This document shows, in pieces, positions 1-7,061 of a stretch of DNA of 18,486 nt; position 1 is the stretch's first letter, and each line of letters starts with the position of its first letter. The notes beneath the pieces were generated by a model. The model ran no database searches and was not told the origin of the DNA. It saw nothing but the letters and a program-made list of their open reading frames with translations. Both the position numbers and the translations under genes were made by a program. Origin of the DNA: Candidatus Villigracilis proximus (lineage in GTDB: Bacteria > Chloroflexota > Anaerolineae > Anaerolineales > Villigracilaceae); the NCBI GenBank assembly GCA_016715195.1, contig JADKBB010000033.1:1-18486 (forward strand), written 5' to 3'.

Positions 1-74
1 AGCTCGGGCGGCACCGTCTCGAAGGTCTCGCGCCCCGCCTCTCCCTTCCGCTTCTCGTCGGTGTCGTCGCCCAT
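1..74 (-). CDS. Start of a hypothetical protein (partial, runs off the window)
   Basis: An ATG at 74-72 on the minus strand opens a frame that stays open to the window edge, beginning MGDDTDEKRKGEAGRETF. It starts only four bases after the stop of the sigma-like gene (79-81), so it is probably the third gene of the same minus-strand unit. The visible 24 residues are charged and low-complexity, with no signal peptide or membrane helix. Nothing can be said about function. Confidence 0.55.
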   Translation of the reverse strand, partial: MGDDTDEKRKGEAGRETFETVPPE

Positions 75-78
75 GGTG

Positions 79-861
79 CTACCCGTGTCGCTGGTGGCTG
101 CTCGCAGTTGGCCCGAGGATCGTGCCAGAAGCCTCGTCCGGCCACAGCGGCAGGTTGTCGGCGTCGAAGCCCTCGCGGGCGAGCCTCGCGCCGAGGACCT
201 CGAGCAGCTCGTGGTAGGCACGGAGCACAGCGCGATAGCCCTTCTCCCCCAGCTCCTCCGCCGCCTTCTTCACGCTCGCGTGATCGTAGGCATACGCACG
301 CCGCAAGAGCTCACGCTGCTCCGGCCGGAGCTCCGACACGAGGCGCTGGAGAACCTCCACGATGCGCCGCTGTGACTCGCGCATCACCGCGCCGTCCTCC
401 CCCTCGGCCGTGATCGGCGTCGCAGCGAGCCGCACTAGCGTGCCCGCGCACACGCGCTGCCCGTACTTCGTCAGCTTCTCTCGTGCCTCCTCGATACCAT
501 CGCGGTCAGCCTCGAACGCATCCGTGTGAAACGCGCAGTGCAGCATCACCGCGAGCCGCACCGCCTTCATCTGCTGCTGGTAGCGGCCCTCGGCGCGAAG
601 GAAGTCGAGCATCGCGTACATCGCGACGTAGCGCCCCCAGGTGTCCGGCGCGCTCAACGGCTCCGCCGGATCGAGGCGCGGGATGCCGGTGCCGATGGCG
701 ACGGCTCCCTCCTGCTTGAGATCGTGCTCCTGCTGCTTCACCCGGAGCTCGCGGATGACGTGCGCCGCCGCGTGGTCGACCTGCTTGGGGACGAGGCGGT
801 GGTAGAGGGCCGCCTGATCAGCGGTGAGCCCGAAGGGCGTGGGTGCGGCGAGCGTCAGCAT
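79..861 (-). CDS. Divergent sigma-70-family factor
   Basis: This 260-aa protein reads as a divergent RNA polymerase sigma factor. Around residues 45-95 it has a region-2-like block: DLKQEG, a short gap, LDP, then RYVAMYAMLDFLRAEGR, which resembles the core-binding and -10-recognition segment of sigma-70 proteins. Residues about 170-228 resemble region 4: LRPEQRELLRRAY, a helix, KKAAEELG, then YRAVLRAYHELLEVL, a typical -35-binding helix-turn-helix. There is no membrane segment. It is the second gene of a unit headed by an 87-aa protein two bases upstream, and the unit is preceded by a promoter-like element shared with the VgrG, kinase and phosphatase units. It may therefore control the island, including itself. 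The assignment rests on pattern similarity; a regulator that lost core binding is also possible. Confidence 0.7.
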   Translation of the reverse strand: MLTLAAPTPFGLTADQAALYHRLVPKQVDHAAAHVIRELRVKQQEHDLKQEGAVAIGTGIPRLDPAEPLSAPDTWGRYVAMYAMLDFLRAEGRYQQQMKAVRLAVMLHCAFHTDAFEADRDGIEEAREKLTKYGQRVCAGTLVRLAATPITAEGEDGAVMRESQRRIVEVLQRLVSELRPEQRELLRRAYAYDHASVKKAAEELGEKGYRAVLRAYHELLEVLGARLAREGFDADNLPLWPDEASGTILGPTASSHQRHG

Positions 862-863
862 GT

Positions 864-1127
864 TCAGCTCCTCCCCGTGCCGTCCTTCTTGTTTGGCGTG
901 GCAAACGATTGCAGGTTCACTTTGTTGCTCTCCTCCGGCACGACGCGCGGGCGTAGCGCTTTGAGGAGATCCTGCGCGTAGGGGTCCGAGCGCAGCGCGA
1001 GGCGCAGGGTGCTGCGCAGCTCATCGAGGACCCGGGGAGGGTAGAGGCGCGCGTAGGGGGCGACCGCCGTCTCTACCTCGGCCTCGATCTGGGCTTCCAT
1101 CACAGGATCGAGCTCGTCATCGGCCAT
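864..1127 (-). CDS. Small hypothetical protein, first gene of the sigma-factor unit
   Basis: This 87-aa acidic, helical protein begins MADDELDPVMEAQIEAEVE and has a conserved-looking core, YPPRVLDELRSTLRLALRSDPYAQDLLKALRP. No known family is recognised. It has no signal peptide or membrane helix. The start is the ATG at 1127, preceded by AGGAGG at an acceptable distance (about 1138-1143). Its stop lies two bases before the ATG of the sigma-like gene, so the two are probably translated together. A promoter-like element lies 23 bases upstream. Its position makes it a possible anti-sigma or co-regulator, but nothing in the sequence proves this. Confidence 0.75.
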   Translation of the reverse strand: MADDELDPVMEAQIEAEVETAVAPYARLYPPRVLDELRSTLRLALRSDPYAQDLLKALRPRVVPEESNKVNLQSFATPNKKDGTGRS

Positions 1128-1149
1128 GGCTTCGTGTGCCTCCTAGAAA

Positions 1150-1181
1150 GAGATCGATCTGGCTGGTCGCCGAGTGTCCAA
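1150..1181 (-). promoter_or_regulatory. Shared bipartite promoter-like element, copy A
   Basis: Read on the minus strand: TTGGACACTC (1181-1172), 12 bases, GATCGATCTC (1159-1150), with a T-run just upstream. It lies in the 67-bp gap between the kinase locus end and the 87-aa gene, 23 bases before that gene's ATG. The same two boxes with the same spacing precede three other units in this window. The geometry fits a -35/-10 pair of an alternative sigma factor. Confidence 0.7.
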
Positions 1182-1194
1182 AAAAACGACAGGG

Positions 1195-2430
1195 TCACGG
1201 TTCGGTGCCGAAAAGGCGCCCGGAAGCCCGGGGCGACGGGTCCGCTCGGTCGGTTCGGTCCGCTCGGTCGTAGCGGCGCCTCGGCAGCTCTTCCCCGCGG
1301 TAGGGGGGCATGGCGATCGGGCCGCGCTCCGCCGTCGTCGGCGGCCTCACGGTCGCGATGCTCGATGGCGCCGCGGTTGCGGTGCCCGTCGTGCTCGGGG
1401 CCGCGGTGCCCGTCGTGCTCGGTGCCACGGTGCCCGTCGTGCTCGGTGCCACGGTGCCCGTCGTGCTCGGTGCCACGGTGCCCGTCGTGCTCGGTGCCAC
1501 GGTTGCGCTCACCGCTGGCTCTGCTGCTCCGAGCAACGCCAGGAGCCGGCTGCGGCTCTGGTAGAACACGACACTCGCACTCGCGAGGGCCATGGTGAGC
1601 GCGAGTACGAGGCCCACGGCGGCAACATGGCGGCGCGGACGCTCGGCGTTGGGCGTCACCTGCTCGAGCGTCTTGCCTTGCCTGCCGAGGAGCGTCGCCG
1701 CCGACTCGATCATCTTGACCGTCCCCCTTGGCCCGAGCGCGGTGACGTCGCGCACCTCCGCATCCTGAGCCTCGACGCGCGGAGGCTCCTCGTCGGAGCG
1801 CTCGCTCGGAAAGTGCAGCAACATCTCCGCCCTGACCGCAGCTTCCGCGATGAGCACGCGATGGTGAACGATCGCGGCAGGGAGACCGAGGTGCTCGGCG
1901 ATGTCGTCGATGGTCTCTTTTCGACGCGGCTCCAGACGAACGGCTGGCGGAGCTCCTCGGGGAGATCGGTGATCACGGCGGCGAGCAGCTCGGTATAGGG
2001 GTCCCTCTTCTTGTTGTCGTCGTCGCTCTTGTCCTCGGTGGCAGCGGGAGGCAGCGCTGGCGGCGGTGCGGGATCGGGCCTCTTGGTGGTGATGCCCGAC
2101 ACGCGCGAGACCTCCACCTCTTCGGGCAGCATCGTGGGTCGTGTCCACGTCCCCGTCGCCATCCCGTTGCGCTCGGGCTCGGGCACCTTTTCGGTGGTAG
2201 CAAAGGCCAGCGCCGGCGGTGGTGACTGCGCCGCGGTGGAGAGCGCGTCGGCGGGTGTCGACATCGGCAGCGTGGTCCGGAGGCATCGGCTCGGCAGGCT
2301 CGGGCATCGGCTCGACAAGCCTCGGCTTCGGCTCCGAAAGCTCGGACGCTGCCTTCTGCGGTGGGGCAAGTGAAGCTGCGAACGTCGTCAACGGCTCGAT
2401 CTCGCCCACGTCGGCCGCGAGCGAACTCAT
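1195..2430 (-). CDS. Sigma region-4-like, membrane-anchored protein with VAPSTTG repeats (frameshifted, probably the C-terminal half of the kinase)
   Basis: The coordinates give one open frame, but the plausible protein uses two frames. From about 2430 to 2270 this frame encodes a Pro/Glu linker. From about 2264 to 1922 the neighbouring frame is the credible one (MSTPADALS... to ...TDLPEELRQPFVWSRVE). From 1921 to the stop the reading returns here with KETIDDIAEHLGLPAAIVHHRVLIAEAAV. Together, LPEELRQPFVWSRVE plus KETIDDIAEHLGLP form a region-4-like helix-turn-helix. Then come a membrane helix (VAAVGLVLALTMALASASVVFY), tandem TVAPSTTG repeats and an Arg/Asp-rich end. The TTTT run at 1918-1921 probably lacks one base. 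No region 2 is seen. The likely original is one protein of about 740 aa continuing from the kinase at 3412; a separate gene cannot be excluded. Confidence 0.5.
   Translation of the reverse strand: MSSLAADVGEIEPLTTFAASLAPPQKAASELSEPKPRLVEPMPEPAEPMPPDHAADVDTRRRALHRGAVTTAGAGLCYHRKGARARAQRDGDGDVDTTHDAARRGGGLARVGHHHQEARSRTAASAASRCHRGQERRRQQEEGPLYRAARRRDHRSPRGAPPAVRLEPRRKETIDDIAEHLGLPAAIVHHRVLIAEAAVRAEMLLHFPSERSDEEPPRVEAQDAEVRDVTALGPRGTVKMIESAATLLGRQGKTLEQVTPNAERPRRHVAAVGLVLALTMALASASVVFYQSRSRLLALLGAAEPAVSATVAPSTTGTVAPSTTGTVAPSTTGTVAPSTTGTAAPSTTGTATAAPSSIATVRPPTTAERGPIAMPPYRGEELPRRRYDRADRTDRADPSPRASGRLFGTEP
1381..1500. repeat. Five tandem 24-bp repeats encoding TVAPSTTG
   Basis: Five head-to-tail 24-bp units begin with GGTGCCCGTCGTGCTCGG. 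The last four are identical and the first differs at its end. On the minus strand each encodes eight residues (TVAPSTTG or TAAPSTTG), so copy-number change would keep the frame. They lie after a membrane helix and would form a Thr/Ser/Pro-rich tail. Confidence 0.9.
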
Positions 2431-3412
2431 CGCGGGCCGTGAGCACGTCCTGCCCCATCTCCTTCGCGTTGCGAAAGCGCTTGGTCCGATCCTTCGCTAG
2501 TCCTTTGTTGAGGATCTCGACGATGTACCGCGGTAGCCACGGGGCTCGTCGCTGGTGATCCGGAGGGATGTGCGGCTTGTCGATGATGCGTGAGCAGACC
2601 TCAAACCAGCCGGGCAGGACGCCCTCGAAGAAGTCGAAGGGGTAGTAGCCAGTGAGGAGCTGGTACAGGACGATGGTCAACGAGAAGAGGTCGCTGCGAC
2701 CATCGAGGTCGGTGTTCTGGATGTGCTCGGGGGACATGTACGACAGCGTGCCGACCTGAAAGCCGGTGGTCGTCTTCACCAGCCCGCCGTGCAGGAGCTT
2801 GCTGGCGCCCAGGTCGAGGATCCGGATCACGCCATCGGTGCACAAGAACAGGTTCTGCGGCTTGATGTCGCGGTGGAGCGCGATCGAGTGGACGGCTTGC
2901 AGGCCGTTGCAAACATCGCGAACGATCTGGATGGCCCACGGAACGGGTAGCTTGCCGTGCTGCTCGAGGATCTCTTGGAGTGTCTTGCCGTGGAGGAGAT
3001 CCATCGCCATCCATGCCAGCCGGTCCTTCTTCCGGATGCCGGTCGCGAGGACCTGGACGACGTTCAGATGGCGGATCTCTCGAAGCGCCTTGCCCTCGGC
3101 GTTGAACCGCATCGCGGCCTTGGGGTCGTCCGCGTTCTTGGCCAGCATGACCTTGATCGCGACGACCTCGCCCTCGCTCGCGCCGCGCTTCCACCACTCG
3201 GCGCGGTGGACCTCGCCCATCCCTCCCTTGCCGAGGAGCCCGAGGATCATGAACCGCCCGCCGGCCCCATCGGCGAGCTCGTCTCCGGTGTTGAGCGTCT
3301 GCGCGGGCGGCGGCGGCTCGATCGATGCGGGAGCTATGGGCATCACGACCTCGGCGCCGTCATCGTATGCGCCGAGAGGGTCTCGCGGGTAGTGCATCTC
3401 GCGGGCGTTCAT
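1973..3412 (-). CDS. Ser/Thr protein kinase (PknB/Hanks type), coding frame credible to about 2430
   Basis: The kinase domain spans about residues 53-330 of the protein started at ATG 3412. It has a Gly-rich loop LGKGGMGEV, ATP-binding Lys in VAIK (K87), catalytic HRDIKPQN (180-187), DLG in place of DFG (200-202), and GTLSYMSPEH. It should be an active kinase. ATG 3412 overlaps the preceding kinase's stop as ATGA, so it is preferred to the upstream GTG at 3424; translational coupling is likely. Downstream of GLAKDRTKRFRNAKEMGQDVL the frame turns into Arg/His/Cys-rich, non-coding-like sequence, while the adjacent frame looks coding. A one-base shift near 2430 is likely. It would continue into the region-4/membrane segment ending at 1195. 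In T6SS loci such kinases (PpkA type) act with PP2C phosphatases in post-translational control; that role is inferred. Confidence 0.85.
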   Translation of the reverse strand: MNAREMHYPRDPLGAYDDGAEVVMPIAPASIEPPPPAQTLNTGDELADGAGGRFMILGLLGKGGMGEVHRAEWWKRGASEGEVVAIKVMLAKNADDPKAAMRFNAEGKALREIRHLNVVQVLATGIRKKDRLAWMAMDLLHGKTLQEILEQHGKLPVPWAIQIVRDVCNGLQAVHSIALHRDIKPQNLFLCTDGVIRILDLGASKLLHGGLVKTTTGFQVGTLSYMSPEHIQNTDLDGRSDLFSLTIVLYQLLTGYYPFDFFEGVLPGWFEVCSRIIDKPHIPPDHQRRAPWLPRYIVEILNKGLAKDRTKRFRNAKEMGQDVLTARDEFARGRRGRDRAVDDVRSFTCPTAEGSVRAFGAEAEACRADARACRADASGPRCRCRHPPTRSPPRRSHHRRRWPLLPPKRCPSPSATGWRRGRGHDPRCCPKRWRSRACRASPPRGPIPHRRQRCLPLPPRTRATTTTRRGTPIPSCSPP

Positions 3413-3785
3413 CGACGAAGCCACGCGGCCAAGATGGCGACGTCGAGCGCGACGAACACGACCACGAACAGGATCGCCGCCACGATCTGCGCGCGTGAGT
3501 AGCGGCCCTGAGCGCGCTCCAAGTCAGGCGTGATCGCCAGGCTCGCCGGCGCGCGAAGAGCGGCGAGGGGCAGCGTCGCGGCGGTCTCATCGTCGGCGAT
3601 CTGCGTGGCCGCGGACGGGAGCTGCATGGTCTTCGCCACCGCCGCAGGTGAGGGCGCGCGGAACGCCCGGAGATCGACGCGCTCGGTCTCCGCCCAGCGC
3701 GCGCGCGAAGGCTCCGGCGCTCGAGCTACCTCCGCGAGCGCCGCCGCGAAGGCCCTCGCGTCCGGGAACCGATCCTCGGCGCCTT
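3409..3785 (-). CDS. C-terminal part of the upstream Ser/Thr kinase, with membrane anchor (after a one-base shift)
   Basis: This segment is read one frame away from the kinase catalytic domain. It resumes that protein as EDRFPDARAFAAALAEVARAPEP, the expected end of a Hanks-type kinase lobe, then a linker, and ends in a membrane helix (IVAAILFVVVFVALDVAILAAW) followed by LRR and stop. The frame change falls in the bases reading AAGGCGCCGAGGATC on the minus strand near 3783; one added C would restore a single protein of about 399 aa (4607 to 3409). Its TGA overlaps the ATG of the next kinase gene. Confidence 0.7.
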
Positions 3786-4607
3786 CGCGAGCGCCCGCAG
3801 CACGATGCGATCGAGCGCCTCGGGGACGGGCTGCTCTGCCTGCGTCGACGGCGGCTCGGGGGCGGTCTTCACCTGCGCCGCGAGGACCCCGTAGACCTCG
3901 CGGATACGGTGGAACGGGTCGCGCCCCGCGAGGAGCATGTAGAGCACGATCCCCGCGGAATAGAGATCCGCGCGGTGGTCGACGGCTTGCCCGAGGATCT
4001 GCTCCGGGGCGAGGAATCGAGGCGTGCCCAGGATCATCCCCTTCGCGGTCGGGAGCGCGAGCGGAGTGGGCGCGCCCGCCGCGGAGGGGTCGATCACCTT
4101 GGCGATCCCGAAGTCGAGGATCTTGAGGATGCGCTCCCCTCCTGGACGAGCGGGGGCGCAAAGGAAGACGTTCTCGTGCTTGATGTCCCGGTGGATGATG
4201 CCGGCCTCGTGCGCGGCAGCGAGCCCGTCGAGGAGCTCTAGCATCAGCGCGATGGCCTCCGCGGGCGGCACGTGCTTCCGCTCCCGGAGCTCGTCGCGCA
4301 GCGTGCGGCCGTCGAGCCGCTCGAAGACGACGTAGGCGCGCCCGTCAGGTGCCCGGCCAAGATCCAGGGCGGAGACCACGTGCTGGCTCTTCACGGCGGC
4401 GACGGCCTGCGCCTCCAGCCTGAGCCGGTCGGCGAAGTCCGGCGCGTCCGCGTGCTCGCGCCGGATGATCTTCACCGCGACGCGCTTGCGCAAGACGACG
4501 TCCTCGGCCTCGATGACCTCGCCCATCTGGCCCGCCGCGATCTTGCGGATGGTTCGATACCGGCCGCCGATGAGCGGAGCGGTCTTGTTCTCGTCGGGCT
4601 CGACCAT
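3726..4607 (-). CDS. Ser/Thr protein kinase catalytic domain, first gene of the kinase unit
   Basis: The N-terminal 275 or so residues are a complete Hanks-type kinase core: IAAGQMGEV loop (about 23-31), AVK with K46, HRDIKHEN (139-146), DFG (165-167) and GTPRFLAPEQ with APE at 200-202. ATG 4607 is preferred to GTG 4613 because a GAGG lies seven bases upstream. After ALDRIVLRALAKAP the frame degenerates to Arg/Ser-rich residues and stops at 3726, while the adjacent frame carries the expected continuation and a membrane helix. The intact protein would be a membrane-anchored kinase of about 399 aa with a cytoplasmic catalytic domain. A promoter-like element lies 38 bases upstream, divergent from that of vgrG, suggesting co-control of kinase and secretion genes. 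Confidence 0.88.
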   Translation of the reverse strand: MVEPDENKTAPLIGGRYRTIRKIAAGQMGEVIEAEDVVLRKRVAVKIIRREHADAPDFADRLRLEAQAVAAVKSQHVVSALDLGRAPDGRAYVVFERLDGRTLRDELRERKHVPPAEAIALMLELLDGLAAAHEAGIIHRDIKHENVFLCAPARPGGERILKILDFGIAKVIDPSAAGAPTPLALPTAKGMILGTPRFLAPEQILGQAVDHRADLYSAGIVLYMLLAGRDPFHRIREVYGVLAAQVKTAPEPPSTQAEQPVPEALDRIVLRALAKAPRIGSRTRGPSRRRSRR

Positions 4608-4644
4608 GGCCACACCTCGCGCGGGATCGCGTCCCTTCCGAGAA

Positions 4645-4676
4645 GAGATCGATCGCGGTGGTCACGGAGTGTCCAA
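4645..4676 (-). promoter_or_regulatory. Shared bipartite promoter-like element, copy B (kinase unit)
   Basis: Read on the minus strand: TTGGACACTC (4676-4667), 12 bases, GATCGATCTC (4654-4645), then the kinase ATG at 4607. The boxes are identical to copies A and C with identical spacing. A palindromic GAGCGCTC at 4693-4700 lies between this copy and the divergent copy facing vgrG and could be a shared operator. Confidence 0.7.
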
Positions 4677-4707
4677 GAAAGTGATCGACCTCGAGCGCTC
4701 ACGAATT

Positions 4708-4739
4708 TTGGACACTCCACCCACACGGCGAACGACTCC
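4708..4739 (+). promoter_or_regulatory. Shared bipartite promoter-like element, copy B' (vgrG unit)
   Basis: TTGGACACTC (4708-4717), 12 bases, then GAACGACTCC (4730-4739), a variant of GATCGATCTC. It is followed by TTGGTGAAGG, which also follows the second box in the copy before the phosphatase gene (one extra base intervenes there). The vgrG ATG is at 4769. Confidence 0.65.
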
Positions 4740-4768
4740 TTGGTGAAGGCCCTCGACACCGGAGCACC

Positions 4769-6730
4769 ATGCTGAACGTCACCGTCTCCTTCCCCGAGTC
4801 CACAGACGCCCCCGCGAGTGGCCTCAAGGTCCGGCGCTACGAGCTCCGAGAGGCGATGAGCGAGCTGTTCGAGCTCACCGTCGAGATCCTCTCCACCGAC
4901 CCCTCCATCACGGAGAGCAGCGTTGTCGGGCAACCGGTGCAGGTCTCCTTCGCCGACGAGCCCTTCCTCAAGGAGCTCAAGGGCGTCGTCCGGCAGATGG
5001 AGCAGCGGACCGCCGTGCTCGACGGTGACTCGCTCTACGTGTGGACCATCGTGCCGCCGCTCTGGCTCACGACCCAGCGCCGCGATCACCGCATCTTCCA
5101 GGACCTCCGCGCGCCCGAGATCGTTGAGGCCGTGCTGGCGGATCCGAGCTACTCGGGCCGCATCCAGGCCCCCGTGAAGACGCTCGCCGGAGACTTCCCC
5201 AAGCGGGAGTACGTCGTGCAGTACGACGAGACCGATTGGGCCTTCATCTCGCGGATCCTCGCCGACGCCGGGATCGCGAGCTACTTCGATCACGGCAGCG
5301 GCAGCGTGTGGACGCTGATCGATGACACCTCCGCGCTCGCGCCGGACGGCGCCACGAGCGCTATCCGCTTCACGGATCAGACGCAGCAGGGGGCGCTCGA
5401 CGCGAGCGACGCCACGCCGCACGTGCTGACCGCGGTGGTCCGGTCGGGGATCGAGACGTCCGCGGTGACGATCCGGGACTTCGACTTCGAGAAGCCGGCG
5501 TTCAAGCTGGAGGCGAAGAAGGACGCGGCCGAGACGTTCACCAACGAAGCGCCGCTCGAAGCGTACACCTACGAGGTCGGCAAGTTCACCGACCAGGCCG
5601 CCGGCGACACGCGCGCCGAGCGCTTCCTCGAAGCGGAGCGCGCGCCGCGCCGCCGCATCCTATGCACCACGAGCTTCGCCGTGCAGCCCGGCGTCCGGAT
5701 GACGATCGAGGATCACCCGCGCGCCGATCTCGCGGGTGAGCTGCTCGTGGTGCGCGCGCGCACCGTGATGGAGGCCGACGAGCGCGGCTCGCACGAGCTC
5801 GAGCTGATGGACCTCGCGAACCGCTTCCGGCCGGCGCGGCGGGCGAAGCCGCGGATCAGCGGCACGCAGACGGCGTTCGTGATGGCGGCCAACGGCGACG
5901 AGATCGACGTGGACAAGTACGGCCGCGTGCTCATCGAGTTCCACTGGGATCGGCGCGACAAGCACACGGGCGTGACCTCGCGGCGGGTGCGCGTGGCGAA
6001 CGGCTGGGCCGGCGACGGCTACGGCTTCGTCATGCTGCCGCGCCGTGGGGACGAGGTGGTGGTGGCCTACCTGGACGGGGATCCGGACGAGCCGCTCATC
6101 GTGGGCCGCGTCCACAACGCGGTGTTCGCGACGCCGCTCAAGCTGCCGGAGGAGAAGGCGATCAGCGTGTGGCGCTCGCGGTCGACGCCGGGCGGCCAGG
6201 GGTACAACGAGATCCTGATGGACGACGCCGCGGGGGCCGAGCGGCTCACGATGCACGCGCAACGGGATTTCAAGCAGGTGGTCGAGCGCGACGCGGTGAC
6301 CGAGGTCGGGAGGCACGAGACCCGGACCGTGAAGGGGAATCGGACGCTGCACGTGGTGGGCGACCAGGTGGAGCAGGTCGACGGCGACAAGTGGATCCAG
6401 GCGACTGGCGCGCTGAACATGCACGGCAAGACGGTCGCCATGTCCTCCGATCAGAAGATGGAGATCTGGTCCGGCGACTACATGAACATCCACTGCTCCA
6501 GCAACCGAGACGATGAGACGACGGGGAACCACGCCATCAAGGCCGACGCCGTGTTCATCAACGGCGACTCCGGCGTGCAGGTGAGCGCGCCCAAGGTCCA
6601 TATCTTCGGCGGATCCGAGATCCACCTGGGCGTCGGCAATTCCACCATCCACATCACCGATGGTGGCATCAAGATCACGAGCGCCGGCGACGTGGAGGTC
6701 AACGGCGCGGTCGTGAAGCTCAACTGCTGA
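4769..6730 (+). CDS. vgrG: VgrG (TssI), type VI secretion spike protein
   Basis: This 653-aa protein is a full-length VgrG. Residues about 1-350 match the gp27-like baseplate part, including a KREYVVQYDETDWAFISRIL segment typical of the family. Residues about 370-450 are the gp5 OB-fold (DVDKYGRVLIEFHWDR, then GYGFVMLPRRGDEVVVAYLDGDPDEP, then VGRVHNA). The rest is the repetitive beta-helix needle (NEILMDDAAGAERLTMHAQRDF onward), ending in VVKLNC. It trimerises at the tip of the Hcp tube and carries effectors out of the cell. No extra C-terminal effector domain is present; cargo is more likely the PAAR effector two genes downstream. The start is ATG 4769 with GGAG at 4761-4764. The gene has its own promoter-like element and leads the effector unit. 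Confidence 0.97.
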   Translation: MLNVTVSFPESTDAPASGLKVRRYELREAMSELFELTVEILSTDPSITESSVVGQPVQVSFADEPFLKELKGVVRQMEQRTAVLDGDSLYVWTIVPPLWLTTQRRDHRIFQDLRAPEIVEAVLADPSYSGRIQAPVKTLAGDFPKREYVVQYDETDWAFISRILADAGIASYFDHGSGSVWTLIDDTSALAPDGATSAIRFTDQTQQGALDASDATPHVLTAVVRSGIETSAVTIRDFDFEKPAFKLEAKKDAAETFTNEAPLEAYTYEVGKFTDQAAGDTRAERFLEAERAPRRRILCTTSFAVQPGVRMTIEDHPRADLAGELLVVRARTVMEADERGSHELELMDLANRFRPARRAKPRISGTQTAFVMAANGDEIDVDKYGRVLIEFHWDRRDKHTGVTSRRVRVANGWAGDGYGFVMLPRRGDEVVVAYLDGDPDEPLIVGRVHNAVFATPLKLPEEKAISVWRSRSTPGGQGYNEILMDDAAGAERLTMHAQRDFKQVVERDAVTEVGRHETRTVKGNRTLHVVGDQVEQVDGDKWIQATGALNMHGKTVAMSSDQKMEIWSGDYMNIHCSSNRDDETTGNHAIKADAVFINGDSGVQVSAPKVHIFGGSEIHLGVGNSTIHITDGGIKITSAGDVEVNGAVVKLNC

Positions 6731-6744
6731 CCGAGGAGGGATCG

Positions 6745-7059
6745 ATGAAGAACCGTGCGACATGGGTGGGCGCAGCGCTGGGCGTCGCGCTCTATCTCGC
6801 GGGCCTCGGCCTGCACATCCACTTCGCCGGCCTGCCCCTTCGGGCTCACCCGGGCGTGCCTGATCCGGGCTACCTGATCATCAACCTGCCCGCCGGGCCG
6901 CTCGGGCAGGGGATCGGCAAGGTCGACGCTGCCACCGCGGAGGCCAGAGAGAAGCGGTGGAGCCCCGTCGCCTTCGTGGCTCTCGGCCTCCTGTTCTATG
7001 CCGGCGTGGGTGGCCTCGCCGGCTTCGCGGTCGGCCGCGCGCGCCGGAAGGGGACCTGA
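6745..7059 (+). CDS. Small two-helix membrane protein between vgrG and the effector
   Basis: This 104-aa protein has a hydrophobic segment near each end: ATWVGAALGVALYLAGLGLH (about 5-24) and PVAFVALGLLFYAGVGGLAGFAVG (about 73-97), with a loop of about 45 residues between and a positive tail (RARRKGT). No family is recognised. It starts 14 bases after the vgrG stop with a GAGGAGGG ribosome site, and its stop is two bases before the effector ATG, so it belongs to the unit. It may be a membrane component linked to effector handling or protection, but this is positional inference only. Confidence 0.8.
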   Translation: MKNRATWVGAALGVALYLAGLGLHIHFAGLPLRAHPGVPDPGYLIINLPAGPLGQGIGKVDAATAEAREKRWSPVAFVALGLLFYAGVGGLAGFAVGRARRKGT

Positions 7060-7061
7060 TC

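Noticed and set aside
1150..1181. Sigma-54 (-24/-12) promoter
   Set aside because: GG and GC dinucleotides with the required 10-base spacing and the TTGC-type second box are not present; box spacing fits a -35/-10 type site better.
1381..1500. Possible CRISPR array from regular repeats
   Set aside because: Units are head to tail with no spacers and encode a protein repeat.
5660..6763. Long minus-strand frame of 367 codons opposite vgrG
   Set aside because: It is His/Val/Arg-rich with no domain pattern and is exactly antisense to a clear VgrG; long antisense frames are expected at this GC content.
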